Notes: generated from the sequence alone by a model not told the origin. Shown: positions 28,023 through 37,229, counted from the stretch's first letter. The stretch: DNA of 64,000 nucleotides from Allorhizobium ampelinum S4 (GCF_000016285.1 NC_011989.1:189001-253000); one strand, 5' to 3'. Made by a program: numbers and translations.

Positions 28023-29647
28023 GCGCGCCTCTTCTCTCCGTCCGTGATCTGTCGGTGGCCTTTCATCAGGGCGAAAGCCAAAGCCTCGCCGTCGATCACG
28101 TCAGCTTCGACATCGCACCGGGCGAAATCCTGGCCCTTGTTGGCGAATCCGGCTCCGGTAAATCGGTCTCGGCTGCCTCTATCCTCAAACTCCTGCCCTA
28201 TCCCGCCGCCAGTCATCCCTCCGGCCAAATCCTGTTTGATGGCCGGGATCTGCTGACCCTGTCCGAGCCGGCTTTGCGGGCCGTGCGTGGCAATGACATT
28301 ACCATGATCTTCCAGGAGCCGATGACCTCGCTCAACCCGCTGCACAGCATTGAGCAACAGATCGGCGAAATCCTCGAACTCCACCAGTCGCTGACCGGTG
28401 ACGCCGCCCGCAAGCGGACGCTGGAACTGCTGCTTCAGGTCGGCATCCGCGAGCCGGAAAAGCGGCTCTCGGCCTTTCCTCATGAACTGTCTGGCGGCCA
28501 GCGTCAGCGGGTGATGATTGCCATGGCGCTTGCCAACCGGCCAAAGCTGCTAGTGGCCGATGAACCGACCACGGCGCTGGATGTGACGGTGCAGGCGCAA
28601 ATCCTGGAGCTTCTGGCCGGGCTGAAGCGTGAGCATGGCATGTCCATGCTGTTCATCACCCATGATCTCGGCATTGTCCGTAAATTCGCTGACCGCGTTT
28701 GTGTGATGACCGGCGGCAAAATCGTTGAGAGCGGCCCGGTTGAGGCAATTTTCGCCAATCCGCAACATGCCTATACAAGGAAATTGCTGGCATCCGAGCC
28801 GCGCGGTGTGCCGCCGGAAACCGATTTGGCAAAGCCTGTGGTGATGGAAGGGCAGGAGATCCGTGTCTGGTTCCCGATCAAGGCCGGATTTTTGCGCCGG
28901 GTGGTGGACAATGTGAAGGCCGTGGACGGCGTCGATCTGACGCTGCGCGCTGGACAGACGCTCGGTGTGGTCGGCGAATCCGGCTCCGGCAAGACCACGC
29001 TGGGTCTGGCGCTGGCGCGGCTGATCTCGTCCCGGGGCCGGATCGGCTTTCTCGGCAAGAATATCGATGGCTATTCATTCAAGCAGATGCGCCCGCTGCG
29101 CGACCGTTTGCAGGTGGTGTTCCAGGACCCGTTCGGGGCGCTCAGCCCGCGCATGTCGGTGGGTGATATCATTGCCGAGGGATTGCGAGTGCATGAGCGG
29201 GGCCTCACGGCAGCAGAGCGGGACAGGCGGGTCTGCTGGGCGCTGGAGGAAGTCGGTTTGGATATCGCCACCCGCTGGCGCTATCCGCATGAGTTTTCGG
29301 GCGGCCAGCGGCAACGTATCGCCATTGCCCGCGCCATGGTGCTGAAACCGCGCTTCGTGATGCTGGATGAGCCGACCTCGGCGCTGGATATGACCGTGCA
29401 GGCGCAAGTGGTGGACCTGTTGCGCGATTTGCAGAGCCGCCATGACCTCGCCTATCTGTTCATCAGCCACGACCTGAAGGTGGTGAAGGCGCTGGCCAAT
29501 GACATCATCGTCATGCGATCAGGAAAAGTTGTCGAGCAGGGACCGGCGCAGGAGGTTTTCACCGCGCCGAAACAGGATTATACCAAGGCCCTTCTTGCTG
29601 CCGCATTCGACCTCAAGGCCATGAATATCGGTGGTGTCAGCCAATAA
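28019..29647 (+). CDS. yejF: Peptide ABC transporter dual ATPase YejF
   Basis: A 542-residue protein with two complete ABC domains in one chain, energising YejBE. Domain 1 (about residues 5-260) has Walker A GESGSGKS, signature LSGGQRQR and Walker [13 protein letters not shown]; domain 2 (about 280-530) has Walker [12 protein letters not shown], signature FSGGQRQR and [12 protein letters not shown]. Both have oligopeptide-transporter C-terminal extensions. Last gene of the coupled yejABEF set; the dehydrogenase begins 28 bases later. Confidence 0.95.
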   Translation: MSAPLLSVRDLSVAFHQGESQSLAVDHVSFDIAPGEILALVGESGSGKSVSAASILKLLPYPAASHPSGQILFDGRDLLTLSEPALRAVRGNDITMIFQEPMTSLNPLHSIEQQIGEILELHQSLTGDAARKRTLELLLQVGIREPEKRLSAFPHELSGGQRQRVMIAMALANRPKLLVADEPTTALDVTVQAQILELLAGLKREHGMSMLFITHDLGIVRKFADRVCVMTGGKIVESGPVEAIFANPQHAYTRKLLASEPRGVPPETDLAKPVVMEGQEIRVWFPIKAGFLRRVVDNVKAVDGVDLTLRAGQTLGVVGESGSGKTTLGLALARLISSRGRIGFLGKNIDGYSFKQMRPLRDRLQVVFQDPFGALSPRMSVGDIIAEGLRVHERGLTAAERDRRVCWALEEVGLDIATRWRYPHEFSGGQRQRIAIARAMVLKPRFVMLDEPTSALDMTVQAQVVDLLRDLQSRHDLAYLFISHDLKVVKALANDIIVMRSGKVVEQGPAQEVFTAPKQDYTKALLAAAFDLKAMNIGGVSQ

Positions 29648-29675
29648 TACCAGCCTTCTGCAAGGATGCTCCCGC

Positions 29676-30638
29676 ATGTCCCCCAAGCCTCCCGTGGTGA
29701 TTGACCTCAAGTTTTCACGCGCCGCCATGCAGGCAGCGCTGGCCGGGGCCTTTCCGGATCGTGAGGTGATCGATCTCGGTGATCCCGAGAACGCTGGCAG
29801 GGACCTGTCGGCGGCAGCCTATGCGGTTTTGTGGAAGCCGGAGCCATCGCTGTTTACCCGCGCCTCCGGCCTTAAAGTGCTGTTTTCCGGCGGTGCCGGT
29901 GTGGATCACGTCCTGACCTTGCCGGGCCTCCCCGACTTGCCGATTGTCCGCTTCGTTGACCGCAGCCTGACGGACCGGATGAGTGAATGGGTCGTGTTGA
30001 ACTGTCTCTATCACCTGCGCCATATGGGCCAATATCTCAGGCAGCAGCGTGAGAAAGTGTGGAGCGAAATTGATCTCCAGCCGGAAGCCCGCGATGTTAC
30101 CGTCGGTGTCATGGGGCTGGGCGTTCTGGGCGAGGATGCGGCGCGCAAACTGAAGGTGATGGGATTTGACGTGATCGGCTGGTCGCGGCGCAGACGCGAG
30201 ATCGACGGGATCGACACCTATGACGAGGCCCATATCGATGAATTTCTGGCCCGCACCGATATCCTTGTCGGCCTTCTGCCGCTGACCCCGGAAACCCGGG
30301 GCCTCTACGATAGCAGCTTGTTTTCACGGCTGCGGCAAGGCGGAGCGCTGGGTAAGCCGGTGTTTCTCAATGCCGGTCGCGGTGGAAGTCAGGTGGAAGT
30401 GGACGTCATCGCCGCCTTGCAGAAAGGCGTGCTGGGCGGCGCATCGCTTGATGTGTTTGAAAAAGAACCGCTGGCGATGGATAGCCCGCTATGGGCCATG
30501 GAGAATGTCGTCCTGACCCCTCATGCCGCAGCGGCATCGGATGTGCGGGCGCTGTTTGCCCATGTGGAGACGCAGATTGCCCGGTTTGAGGCGGGTGAGG
30601 CACTGGAGCATGTCGTGGACCGGTCTGCGGGCTACTGA
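29676..30638 (+). CDS. ghrA: D-2-hydroxyacid dehydrogenase (glyoxylate/hydroxypyruvate reductase A type)
   Basis: A 320-residue NAD(P)-dependent dehydrogenase. The Rossmann motif VGVMGLGVLGEDAARKL lies at about residues 134-150. The catalytic Arg/Glu/His set is carried by VFLNAGRGGSQVE, SLDVFEKEPL and LTPHAAA. Sequence style is that of GhrA, which reduces glyoxylate and hydroxypyruvate. I start at ATG 29676, 8 bases after AAGGA; the frame opening at 29631 would overlap yejF. The symbol is by family resemblance; substrate range is unproven. Confidence 0.82.
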   Translation: MSPKPPVVIDLKFSRAAMQAALAGAFPDREVIDLGDPENAGRDLSAAAYAVLWKPEPSLFTRASGLKVLFSGGAGVDHVLTLPGLPDLPIVRFVDRSLTDRMSEWVVLNCLYHLRHMGQYLRQQREKVWSEIDLQPEARDVTVGVMGLGVLGEDAARKLKVMGFDVIGWSRRRREIDGIDTYDEAHIDEFLARTDILVGLLPLTPETRGLYDSSLFSRLRQGGALGKPVFLNAGRGGSQVEVDVIAALQKGVLGGASLDVFEKEPLAMDSPLWAMENVVLTPHAAAASDVRALFAHVETQIARFEAGEALEHVVDRSAGY

Positions 30639-30720
30639 TCCCGGAACCTTTGCCGCATCGGTACGTTGGCCTTCATAAGTGTTTACGCTTATGCGTATAA
30701 AACAGATGGAGGCTCTCCGC

Positions 30721-31002
30721 ATGGCAGGTCCAGGCAATTTCGACCCCGCTGATAGAAACTTGAATACGACGCCCGAAACGCCGGGAGCAGAGCGCCCGCT
30801 GGAGCCGACCGAGGCACGACAGGGCTTTCGCGGTAAACCTGTCCTGATCGTACTGCTGGCCGGACTGGTTCTGGCGCTGGTTGCGTGGATACCAGCGGAA
30901 TGGTGGGGCCAGAAAATTGCGCCCTCGACGGACCCGGCGACGGAAACGACGCGCCCGACCACCGCTCCGCAGCAGCCGAGCCAACCAAGCACCACACCCT
31001 GA
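30721..31002 (+). CDS. Small single-span membrane protein of unknown function
   Basis: A 93-residue protein with a polar N terminus (1-36), one membrane helix (about 41-57, VLIVLLAGLVLALVAWI) and a Pro/Thr/Ser/Gln-rich tail (about 68-93). GGAGG sits 8 bases before ATG 30721, a decisive Shine-Dalgarno. Just upstream a CATAAG/CTTATG inverted repeat (30674-30693) overlaps a TATAAA, possibly its promoter. No family recognised. Confidence 0.75.
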   Translation: MAGPGNFDPADRNLNTTPETPGAERPLEPTEARQGFRGKPVLIVLLAGLVLALVAWIPAEWWGQKIAPSTDPATETTRPTTAPQQPSQPSTTP

Positions 31003-31112
31003 TGGCGATAGACGGGGCCCTGATAGCGAGGGGCGGGTGTATTAGGACAATAATGAAGTTCCCAGCCACTGGACTTTGGTCACAGTTTTTTCGATAAGGT
31101 TGGCCCTGAAAA

Positions 31113-31163
31113 GACCATAGCCATCCGGCTATGGTCGTAATGGCGCGGCCAAAATCAGGCCGC
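31113..31163 (+). promoter_or_regulatory. Two stacked hairpins in the pncB leader
   Basis: GACCATAGC/GCTATGGTC (31113-31121 with 31128-31136, loop of 6) is followed by GCGGCC/GGCCGC (31145-31150 with 31158-31163, loop AAAATCA), ending 19 bases before the pncB start. No T tract follows, so a translation-level or protein-binding role is more likely than termination. I do not recognise a known riboswitch. Confidence 0.45.
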
Positions 31164-31182
31164 TGGCAGGCGGCGAGGACGA

Positions 31183-32487
31183 ATGGCAAAGGCGGATATT
31201 GCGAGGCGGGTGTATAACCATGCCTGGAAGCTTGACCCCATCGTGCGCAGTCTGCTCGATACTGATTTCTATAAGCTGCTGATGTTGCAGATGATCTGGA
31301 AGCTCTATCCAGATGTCGATGTGACGTTTACGCTGATTAACCGCACGACAAGCGTGCGGATTGCCGACGAGATCGACGAGGCCGAACTGCGCGCCCAGCT
31401 TGATCACGTCCGCACGCTTGGAATCAGCAAGAAAGAGTTGATTTGGCTGGCAGGCAATAGCTTTTATGGCCGCACCCAGATTTTCGAGCCGGAATTTCTG
31501 GCCTGGCTCTCAGCAATCCGCCTGCCAGCCTATGAGCTTTCCAAGCGGGACGGCCAATATGAGCTGACCTTCCGGGGGCGATGGATGGAAACCACGCTGT
31601 GGGAAATCCCGGCTCTCGCAATCATCAATGAATTGCGGTCGCGGGCTGCGCTGAAATCGCTCGGTTATTTTACGCTTGACGTTATCTATGCCCGTGCCAA
31701 GGCAAAGATGTGGGAAAAAGTCGAGCGGCTGAAGCAATTGCCAGGCCTGCGGATTTCCGATTTCGGCACCCGTCGTCGCCACAGTTTTCTGTGGCAAAGA
31801 TGGTGTGTGGAAGCCCTGAAGGAAGGCATTGGCGAAGCCTTTACCGGCACCAGCAATGTATTGCTGGCTATGGATTCGGATCTGGAAGCCGTCGGCACCA
31901 ATGCCCATGAATTGCCGATGGTGGCCGCGGCCCTAGCAAAGACTGATGCCGAACTGGCCAATGCGCCCTATAAAGTGCTTCAGGACTGGAATACGCTCTA
32001 CAACGGCAATTTGCTGATCGTTTTGCCCGATGCCTTCGGCACCTCGGCTTTCCTGCGCGATGCGCCGCCCTGGGTGGCGGATTGGACTGGTTTTCGTCCT
32101 GATAGTGCCCCGCCGATTGAGGGCGGTGAGAGAATCATCGCCTGGTGGGAAAAGATGGGTCGCGATCCGCGCCAGAAACTGCTGATCTTTTCCGACGGGC
32201 TGGATGTGGACGCCATCATCGACACGTACCGTCATTTTGAAGGCCGGGTGCGAATGAGCTTTGGCTGGGGCACCAACCTCACCAATGATTTCATCGGCTG
32301 CGCACCCCATGACATTGCCGGGCTGAAGCCGATTTCTATCGTCTGCAAGATCACCGAAGCCAATGGCCGTCCCGCCGTCAAGCTCTCCGACAATCCCTTG
32401 AAGGCCACGGGAGAACCCGCCGAAGTCGAACGCTACCTGAAATTCTTCGGGTCCGAGGACCGTGTGGAACACGCCGTCAAGGTATAA
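31183..32487 (+). CDS. pncB: Nicotinate phosphoribosyltransferase
   Basis: A 434-residue enzyme of NAD salvage that makes nicotinate mononucleotide from nicotinate and PRPP, with ATP hydrolysis. The N-terminal [18 protein letters not shown] motif is the NAPRTase signature. [13 protein letters not shown] carries the phosphorylatable histidine region, and GTSNVLLA and [10 protein letters not shown] are phosphate-binding elements. Length fits the bacterial type. Shine-Dalgarno GAGGACGA precedes the ATG. Confidence 0.96.
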   Translation: MAKADIARRVYNHAWKLDPIVRSLLDTDFYKLLMLQMIWKLYPDVDVTFTLINRTTSVRIADEIDEAELRAQLDHVRTLGISKKELIWLAGNSFYGRTQIFEPEFLAWLSAIRLPAYELSKRDGQYELTFRGRWMETTLWEIPALAIINELRSRAALKSLGYFTLDVIYARAKAKMWEKVERLKQLPGLRISDFGTRRRHSFLWQRWCVEALKEGIGEAFTGTSNVLLAMDSDLEAVGTNAHELPMVAAALAKTDAELANAPYKVLQDWNTLYNGNLLIVLPDAFGTSAFLRDAPPWVADWTGFRPDSAPPIEGGERIIAWWEKMGRDPRQKLLIFSDGLDVDAIIDTYRHFEGRVRMSFGWGTNLTNDFIGCAPHDIAGLKPISIVCKITEANGRPAVKLSDNPLKATGEPAEVERYLKFFGSEDRVEHAVKV

Positions 32488-32503
32488 AACCTGTGTCGAG
32501 GGG

Positions 32504-33016
32504 TCAGGAGGATTCGTTTTCGGCAAGCCAGCTTTCGAGCGCCGCGATGGCTTTCAGCCTCAATGCGGCTTTGCGTGCCAGAGCCTTTAACAGGCTCCTG
32601 TCATTGGCGCCAAAACCGAGTTCCTGCATCACCTCGCCCGGCTTCAGCCGCCGCCGCGCCATGACCGTTTCAATGCGGATAATCGTCTCCGGCAAGAGAT
32701 AGCGGCCATTGGCAATCGGGCCGGCGGCAGATTTTTGCACGGACATGGTTGACCGGGACACAGCGCTTTTCAGTGCCTCGCCATTTTCCTGGGCCGCCAG
32801 CCAGGCGATAAACGCCCGACGCTCCTCCAAACTCGCCTTTTTCCAGGAGTTTTTCAGCTTCTCCAACCGGCTGCGTTGCGGCCGCAGCCCCGCCACTTCA
32901 AGCGCGACCCGCAGAGAACCAATACGGCCCGCTAAAAAATCACTGTAAATGCCGGGAAACATTGCGCGGAGACGCTCGACCTCCGCAGCTTTCATCTGTT
33001 TTTCTGCTTTCGCCAT
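32504..33016 (-). CDS. Conserved-type hypothetical protein, basic and helical
   Basis: A 170-residue, Arg/Lys/Ala-rich protein with no signal or membrane segment and mostly helical character. The C-terminal half (RRRLKPGEVMQELGFGANDRSLLKALARKA) could fold as a small DNA-binding helical bundle, but this is only a guess. The frame stays open to 33511 because it reads through tRNA-Ser; I start at ATG 33016 (MAKAEKQ). It is convergent with pncB, 17 bases apart. Confidence 0.7.
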   Translation of the reverse strand: MAKAEKQMKAAEVERLRAMFPGIYSDFLAGRIGSLRVALEVAGLRPQRSRLEKLKNSWKKASLEERRAFIAWLAAQENGEALKSAVSRSTMSVQKSAAGPIANGRYLLPETIIRIETVMARRRLKPGEVMQELGFGANDRSLLKALARKAALRLKAIAALESWLAENESS

Positions 33017-33048
33017 CGTCCGATCACCACTGCTTTTTCGAAGCGGTG

Positions 33049-33305
33049 TATCCGGGTTCAGACCGTAAGGCGAGCTGGAAAGCCTCAGGCTTGTCGAGCG
33101 CCGTGCCAGCAGTGCTGATCGCCGCATACGCGAGGCGGTGATAACGGCGAAAGGCAAGGCAATGACCGACCTTGTCGATGCAGCCCGCGAAAAAATCGGC
33201 CACGCGATTTTCGCCACCTGGGAAGAGCGAGATATCGAAGATCTCGTGCGATTGACGCGGAAATTTGCAGATGCCGTGAAGGAAGAGCCGGTGATCGATC
33301 CCTGA
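33049..33305 (+). pseudogene. Remnant of a MarR-family regulator
   Basis: Read in the frame ending at TGA 33303-33305, the sequence encodes the C-terminal part of a MarR wing and dimer helix: LVERRASSADRRIREAVITA, then KGKAMTDLVDAAREKIG and LTRKFADAV. The frame is broken by TAA at 33066-33068, just where a VSGF-x-DRLE-like helix should be, and the N-terminal two thirds are missing, replaced by the divergent hypothetical gene. Codon use is gene-like, so this is a decayed gene. A 47-codon ORF from ATG 33162 remains but would lack a DNA-binding helix. Confidence 0.65.
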
Positions 33306-33371
33306 TTGGGATTCTGTTTCACCAAAAGAGACTCATTGACGAGCGTCTCAGCGATTAAGATGGAGTCATAC

Positions 33372-33461
33372 TGGCGGACAGGGAGGGATTCGAACCCTCG
33401 GTACGCTTTCACGCACACACGCGTTCCAGGCGTGCGCCTTAAACCACTCGGCCACCTGTCC
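33372..33461 (-). tRNA. tRNA-Ser(GGA)
   Basis: A 90-base class II tRNA with encoded CCA. The acceptor stem GGACAGG pairs with CCUGUCC, the discriminator is G, and the anticodon stem CACGC/GCGUG holds loop CUGGAAC with anticodon GGA. The long variable arm (GUGUGCGUGAAAGCGUAC region) is typical for serine. Confidence 0.97.
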
Positions 33462-33658
33462 GTTTTTCGAAAAGCTTGCTGCTGGGCAGCTTGACCGTTC
33501 GGGCGGGACATATATCAAGGATTCGGCGGCGATCAACCCAAATCTGACAGTTTTTCGACAAAGCCTCGGAAATCTTTTGTCAGGCCTCGGATTGCGCGCT
33601 TGGGCGTAGACGGGCGATCCTGTAAAAGTGGGCTTGGGCGAGACGGAAGGAGAAGGTG

Positions 33659-33979
33659 ATGATCCGGTTTTTATTGCGCATTCTCAGTTTCATCATGCTG
33701 GTCCTTGCTATCGTGGCGGGGACGACCGATGCGATAGAGTCCGTCGCCTCCTCGGATGTCGTGACAACGGGTTTCGGTTCGCTCTGGGCCGATATCGGCC
33801 CTAAAAGCCTTGCCGTGGTCAAGCAGGCAATTACCGCTCACATCGGCAGCGACGCTTTGCAGCTTGCGGATAAAGGCATATTGCAGCAACCGGCTTTTGC
33901 GGTTTTTCTCAGCATGGCTCTTTTGCTGTGGATCGCCGGCTATAAACGGCGGTCGCCTGCCGGACGGTTCGCAGCCTGA
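33659..33979 (+). CDS. Small membrane protein of unknown function
   Basis: A 106-residue protein with an N-terminal hydrophobic helix (about residues 4-22, FLLRILSFIMLVLAIVAG), a soluble middle, and a second helix near the C terminus (about 79-93, FAVFLSMALLLWIAG) followed by a basic tail (YKRRSPAGR). AAGGAG lies 6 bases before ATG 33659; an adjacent GTG (33656) is in frame. No named family recognised with certainty. Followed by a dispersed repeat. Confidence 0.75.
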   Translation: MIRFLLRILSFIMLVLAIVAGTTDAIESVASSDVVTTGFGSLWADIGPKSLAVVKQAITAHIGSDALQLADKGILQQPAFAVFLSMALLLWIAGYKRRSPAGRFAA

Positions 33980-33991
33980 TATTCCCATCTA

Positions 33992-34092
33992 CTGCATAAT
34001 TCCTTAAATCGGAATCGATTTAAGGAATTATGCAGTAGATTTAAAGTGTTACAGCGTCCTTTGTGCGTTTTATAAAACGCGTTGCGCTGTAA
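33992..34092. repeat. Dispersed intergenic repeat with two hairpins (CTGCATAATTCC type)
   Basis: A perfect 20 bp stem (33992-34011 with 34016-34035, loop GAAT) is followed by TAGATTTAAAGTGTTACAGCG and a second stem TTACAGCG.../...CGCTGTAA (34049-34092) capped by TTTTATAAAA. Both the palindrome and the ACAGCG-GTGTTACAG framework are familiar from rhizobial intergenic repeats. The sequence differs from the CTAGAG family. Confidence 0.75.
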
Positions 34093-34358
34093 GGCACACT
34101 CCCGGTCTATGACGTCGGTAATACCTATCGCTCCGTGGTGTATTCTGACGTCATGTGGATTTAGAGCTGTAAAATGCTGGTTGCCGAGAGCCGTTTGCCG
34201 TAAAAACTCTTCGGGCGGGTCCGTTTTATGACGCCGAGGACGACCATCAGCGCTGTCTGCCAAACAACGCCTGTGGTTAAAACGGGCTATGCTATACAGG
34301 TGCGAGCCGCCTGTCGGCTAAAAATAGAGCAAACAAGCCGTTGATGCGGCTTGTTTTT
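34093..34358 (+). ncRNA. Candidate small RNA or regulated leader upstream of the BMP transporter
   Basis: No ORF fits this stretch. It contains an 8 bp ATGACGTC/GACGTCAT stem (34109-34116 with 34147-34154), an AGCCG/CGGCT hairpin (34305-34319), and ends in a strong intrinsic terminator: 10 bp stem 34331-34340 with 34347-34356, loop TTGATG, then T-rich sequence. A TATACA (34293-34298) could be a -10 for a transcript of about 55 bases. The terminator lies about 196 bases before the BMP start, so a free sRNA is more likely than a simple 5' UTR. Confidence 0.4.
34331..34358 (+). terminator. Rho-independent terminator upstream of the nucleoside transporter
   Basis: The stem AAACAAGCCG/CGGCTTGTTT is a perfect 10 bp match with a 6-base loop and downstream T run. 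There is no ORF directly before it, so it ends a non-coding transcript or attenuates one. Between it and the BMP gene, TTGTCA (34483-34488) with TGTATG 17 bases later could be the transporter promoter. Confidence 0.85.
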
Positions 34359-34554
34359 CGTCTTTCAGCTTTAAAAAGCAGCAGCCCTGTTAATATTTAC
34401 CAGTTGAAAAAAATCTGGTGAATTTTTTGGAAAGCCGTGCAAGGATGCGCCCCAGCCGAACCTAAGAGGGGGCGGGCTGGCCTTGTCACGTCGCAATATC
34501 CGGCGTGTATGGAAAGCCTATAAAGAACAACACAAGCAACATCAGGGCTGCACA

Positions 34555-35547
34555 ATGAAGAAATCCCTAATCACGCTGTTTGCCATGGCCGCCATGTCGG
34601 CCTCGGCGCTCGCTGCCGACATCAAGCCGGCGCTCGTCTATGGCACCGGCGGCAAGTTCGACAAATCCTTCAACGAGGCAGCATTCAACGGCGCGGACAA
34701 GTTCGAGAAGGAAACCGGCATCAAGTTCCGGGATTTCGAACCGACCAGCGATACCCAGGGTGAACAGGCGATCCGCAATTTTGCCTCCAAGGGCTTCAGC
34801 CCGATTGTCGCGGTATCCTTCGCCTGGACCTCGGCCATGGAAAAGGTTGCGACCGAATTTCCAGACACCAAATTCGTGATCGTCGATTCGGTCGTGGATA
34901 AGCCGAATGTCCGCTCGGTGGTCTTCAAGGAAGAAGAAGGCTCGTATCTGGTTGGTCTGCTGGCCGGTATGGCCTCCAAAACCGGCAAAGTCAGCTTTGT
35001 CGGCGGCATGGACATTCCGCTGATCCGCAAGTTCGAATGTGGCTATGAGCAGGGCGCCCGCGCTGCCAATCCAAAGATCGAAGTGTTGCAGAACATGGTT
35101 GGCACCACGGGTGCTGCCTGGAACGATCCGGTTCGCGCTGGCGAGTTGACCAAGAACCAGATGGATCAGGGCTCCGACGTGATCTACGCGGCGGCCGGTG
35201 CATCCGGCATGGGTGTGTTGCAGACCGCAGCCGATGCCAAGAAACTGTCGATCGGCGTCGATTCCAACCAGAACCATCTGCATCCCGGCTCGGTCCTGAC
35301 CTCGATGGTCAAGCGCGTCGATCTTGCTGTCTATAACGCTTATGCCGATGCCAAGGCTGACAAGTTCAAGCCCGGCCTTGAAGTGCTTGGCGTCAAGGAA
35401 GACGGCGTGATGGCAGCGCTCGATGACAATAACAAGGCGTTGATTACACCGGAAATGAAGGCGGCTGTCGAAAAGGCCCGCGCCGATATCATTGCAGGCA
35501 CAGTCAAGGTTCATGATTACATGGCAGACAATTCCTGCCCGAAGTGA
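34555..35547 (+). CDS. BMP-family nucleoside-binding lipoprotein-type ABC transporter protein
   Basis: A 330-residue periplasmic binding protein of the basic-membrane-protein (PnrA/BmpA) family, which bind purine nucleosides. A signal peptide ends at ALA|AD (residue 20); there is no lipobox cysteine, so it is probably soluble. The BMP domain spans about 22-325 and starts LVYGTGGKFDKSFNEAAFNG. The frame opens at 34483, but ATG 34555 gives the natural signal peptide. It heads the import-catabolism cluster that continues with ATPase, two permeases, cdd, punA, deoC and deoA. Confidence 0.9.
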   Translation: MKKSLITLFAMAAMSASALAADIKPALVYGTGGKFDKSFNEAAFNGADKFEKETGIKFRDFEPTSDTQGEQAIRNFASKGFSPIVAVSFAWTSAMEKVATEFPDTKFVIVDSVVDKPNVRSVVFKEEEGSYLVGLLAGMASKTGKVSFVGGMDIPLIRKFECGYEQGARAANPKIEVLQNMVGTTGAAWNDPVRAGELTKNQMDQGSDVIYAAAGASGMGVLQTAADAKKLSIGVDSNQNHLHPGSVLTSMVKRVDLAVYNAYADAKADKFKPGLEVLGVKEDGVMAALDDNNKALITPEMKAAVEKARADIIAGTVKVHDYMADNSCPK

Positions 35548-35556
35548 TCTGAAACG

Positions 35557-35590
35557 AGGGCGCGAGCGGCATTCCGCCTCGCGCCCTTTT
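35557..35590 (+). terminator. Terminator after the BMP gene
   Basis: AGGGCGCGAG/CTCGCGCCCT (35557-35566 with 35578-35587) forms a 10 bp GC-rich stem followed by TTT. It would lower downstream transcription, giving more binding protein than ATPase and permease, a usual arrangement in ABC importers. Confidence 0.8.
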
Positions 35591-35599
35591 CATGTCCGT

Positions 35600-35695
35600 T
35601 AGAGCGTTTTCGCTTTTCGCCGAACAGCGAAAATTTTCTCTCTTTTTGCATTTCCGGACGCAAACCTGCTTCGCACCTTTGCTGGAAATACTCTA
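35600..35695. repeat. Structured dispersed repeat, CTAGAGCATTTCC type, reverse copy
   Basis: Read on the minus strand it follows the element at 63600-63705: TAGAGTATTTCCAGCAAAGGTG, then GGTTTGCGTCCGGAAATGC, then an AAAAAGAGAG spacer and a second hairpin ending GCTCTA. It is shorter and more diverged. It lies directly before the start of the ABC ATPase gene, whose Shine-Dalgarno begins 2 bases after the element. Confidence 0.7.
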
Positions 35696-35710
35696 TCCGG
35701 AGTTTTGCAC

Positions 35711-37222
35711 GTGGCCCAAACCCCTGCGATTGAACTCATCGGGATCGACAAGAAGTTCGGTCCGGTTCATGCCAACAAGAATATCAACCTGACAGTGGCC
35801 AAAGGCTCGATCCATGGCATTATCGGTGAGAACGGTGCCGGGAAATCGACGCTGATGTCGATCCTCTATGGATTTTACCAGGCAGATAGCGGCGAGATTA
35901 AAATCGGTGGCCAGTCCACGGTCATTAAGGACAGCCAGGCGGCCATTTCCAGCGGCATCGGCATGGTGCATCAGCATTTCATGCTGGTCGAAAATTTTAC
36001 CGTGCTGGAAAATGTCATGCTGGGTGCCGAAGGCGGCGCTTTGCTGGCCAAGGGAACGGCAGCGGCCCGCGCCTCCCTGAAACAGCTGGAAACGGATTAT
36101 GGGCTGGATGTCGATCCCGATGCCGTGGTCGAGGAATTGCCGGTTGGTCGTCAGCAGCGGGTTGAAATTCTGAAAGCGCTGTATCGCGGCGCCGATATTC
36201 TCATTCTCGACGAGCCGACAGGGGTGCTGACGCCCGCTGAGGCCGATCATCTGTTCAAGATCCTGCGTGTTCTGCGCGATCAGGGCAAAACGGTTATCCT
36301 GATTACCCACAAACTGCGGGAAATCATGGCGATCACCGATACGGTTTCCGTCATGCGGCGCGGCGAAATCGTTGCCACCCGCAAGACGGTGGAGACATCA
36401 GTGGAGGAATTGGCGGAACTGATGGTTGGCCGCCGGGTGCTGCTGCGGGTCGACAAGCAGCCTGCACAGCCGCGAGACGTTCTGCTGTCGGTGCGCAACC
36501 TGACCGTCAAGGATAGTCGCGGCGTCATCATGGTCGATGATGTGTCCTTCGATGTGCGCGAAGGTGAGATTGTCGGCATTGCCGGTGTGGCTGGCAATGG
36601 TCAAAGCGAGTTGCTGGAAGCGATCACCGGCATTCGCAAGCCGATGTCGGGCGAGATCCTCATCGCTGGCAAATTGGTGACCGGTTATGATCCGGCCCGA
36701 TTGAGAGATCTTGGGCTTGCCCATATCCCTGAAGATCGCCACCATATGGGCCTCGTCCTGCCCTTTGAGGAAAGCCAGAACGCTATTCTCGGCTATCATC
36801 GTGACGAGCGCTATGGAAAAGGCATGTTTCTCGATCCGAAGGCGATCCGCGCCGCTGCCGAGGTCGAGATTGCCAAATATGACATCCGCCCACCCAATCC
36901 CCGCTTGAAGACGGCTAATTTTTCCGGTGGCAATCAGCAGAAAATCGTCGTTGCCCGCGAGATCGAGCGCGATCCGAATGTGCTGATCATCGGCCAGCCG
37001 ACCCGTGGCGTCGATATTGGTGCCATTGAGTTCATTCACCGGCGCATCGTCGAAACCCGTGACAAGGGCAAGGCGCTGCTGCTGGTCTCGGTGGAACTGG
37101 ATGAAATCCGCTCCTTGTCCGACCGCATCCTGGTGATGTTTGCCGGCAAGGTAGTGGGCGAAAAGACGGCAGACGCCGATGAACAGACGCTGGGCCTGAT
37201 GATGGCCGGCATTGCCGCTTGA
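35711..37222 (+). CDS. Nucleoside ABC transporter dual ATPase
   Basis: A 503-residue ATPase with two ABC domains, of the sugar/nucleoside import class. Domain 1 has Walker A GENGAGKST, a shortened LPVGRQQRVEI signature and LILDEPTGVLTP. Domain 2 has a degenerate Walker A (GVAGNGQSE in place of GxxGxGKST) and FSGGNQQKIVVARE, the usual asymmetry of this class. The open frame begins with TTG 35705, but GTG 35711 is better placed, 8 bases after CCGGAG. It energises the two permeases that follow by 7 and 12 bases. Confidence 0.9.
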   Translation: MAQTPAIELIGIDKKFGPVHANKNINLTVAKGSIHGIIGENGAGKSTLMSILYGFYQADSGEIKIGGQSTVIKDSQAAISSGIGMVHQHFMLVENFTVLENVMLGAEGGALLAKGTAAARASLKQLETDYGLDVDPDAVVEELPVGRQQRVEILKALYRGADILILDEPTGVLTPAEADHLFKILRVLRDQGKTVILITHKLREIMAITDTVSVMRRGEIVATRKTVETSVEELAELMVGRRVLLRVDKQPAQPRDVLLSVRNLTVKDSRGVIMVDDVSFDVREGEIVGIAGVAGNGQSELLEAITGIRKPMSGEILIAGKLVTGYDPARLRDLGLAHIPEDRHHMGLVLPFEESQNAILGYHRDERYGKGMFLDPKAIRAAAEVEIAKYDIRPPNPRLKTANFSGGNQQKIVVAREIERDPNVLIIGQPTRGVDIGAIEFIHRRIVETRDKGKALLLVSVELDEIRSLSDRILVMFAGKVVGEKTADADEQTLGLMMAGIAA

Positions 37223-37229
37223 GGTTTTG

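Noticed and set aside
33017..33511. N-terminal extension of the hypothetical gene at 32504
   Set aside because: It would translate through tRNA-Ser and the MarR remnant; ATG 33016 gives a compact protein.
33980..34554. Known purine riboswitch before the nucleoside transporter
   Set aside because: I could not find the purine riboswitch core or its loop-loop motif; only generic hairpins and a terminator are visible.
34567..35514. Minus-strand 315-codon frame opposite the BMP gene
   Set aside because: Shadow of a well-supported binding protein with signal peptide.
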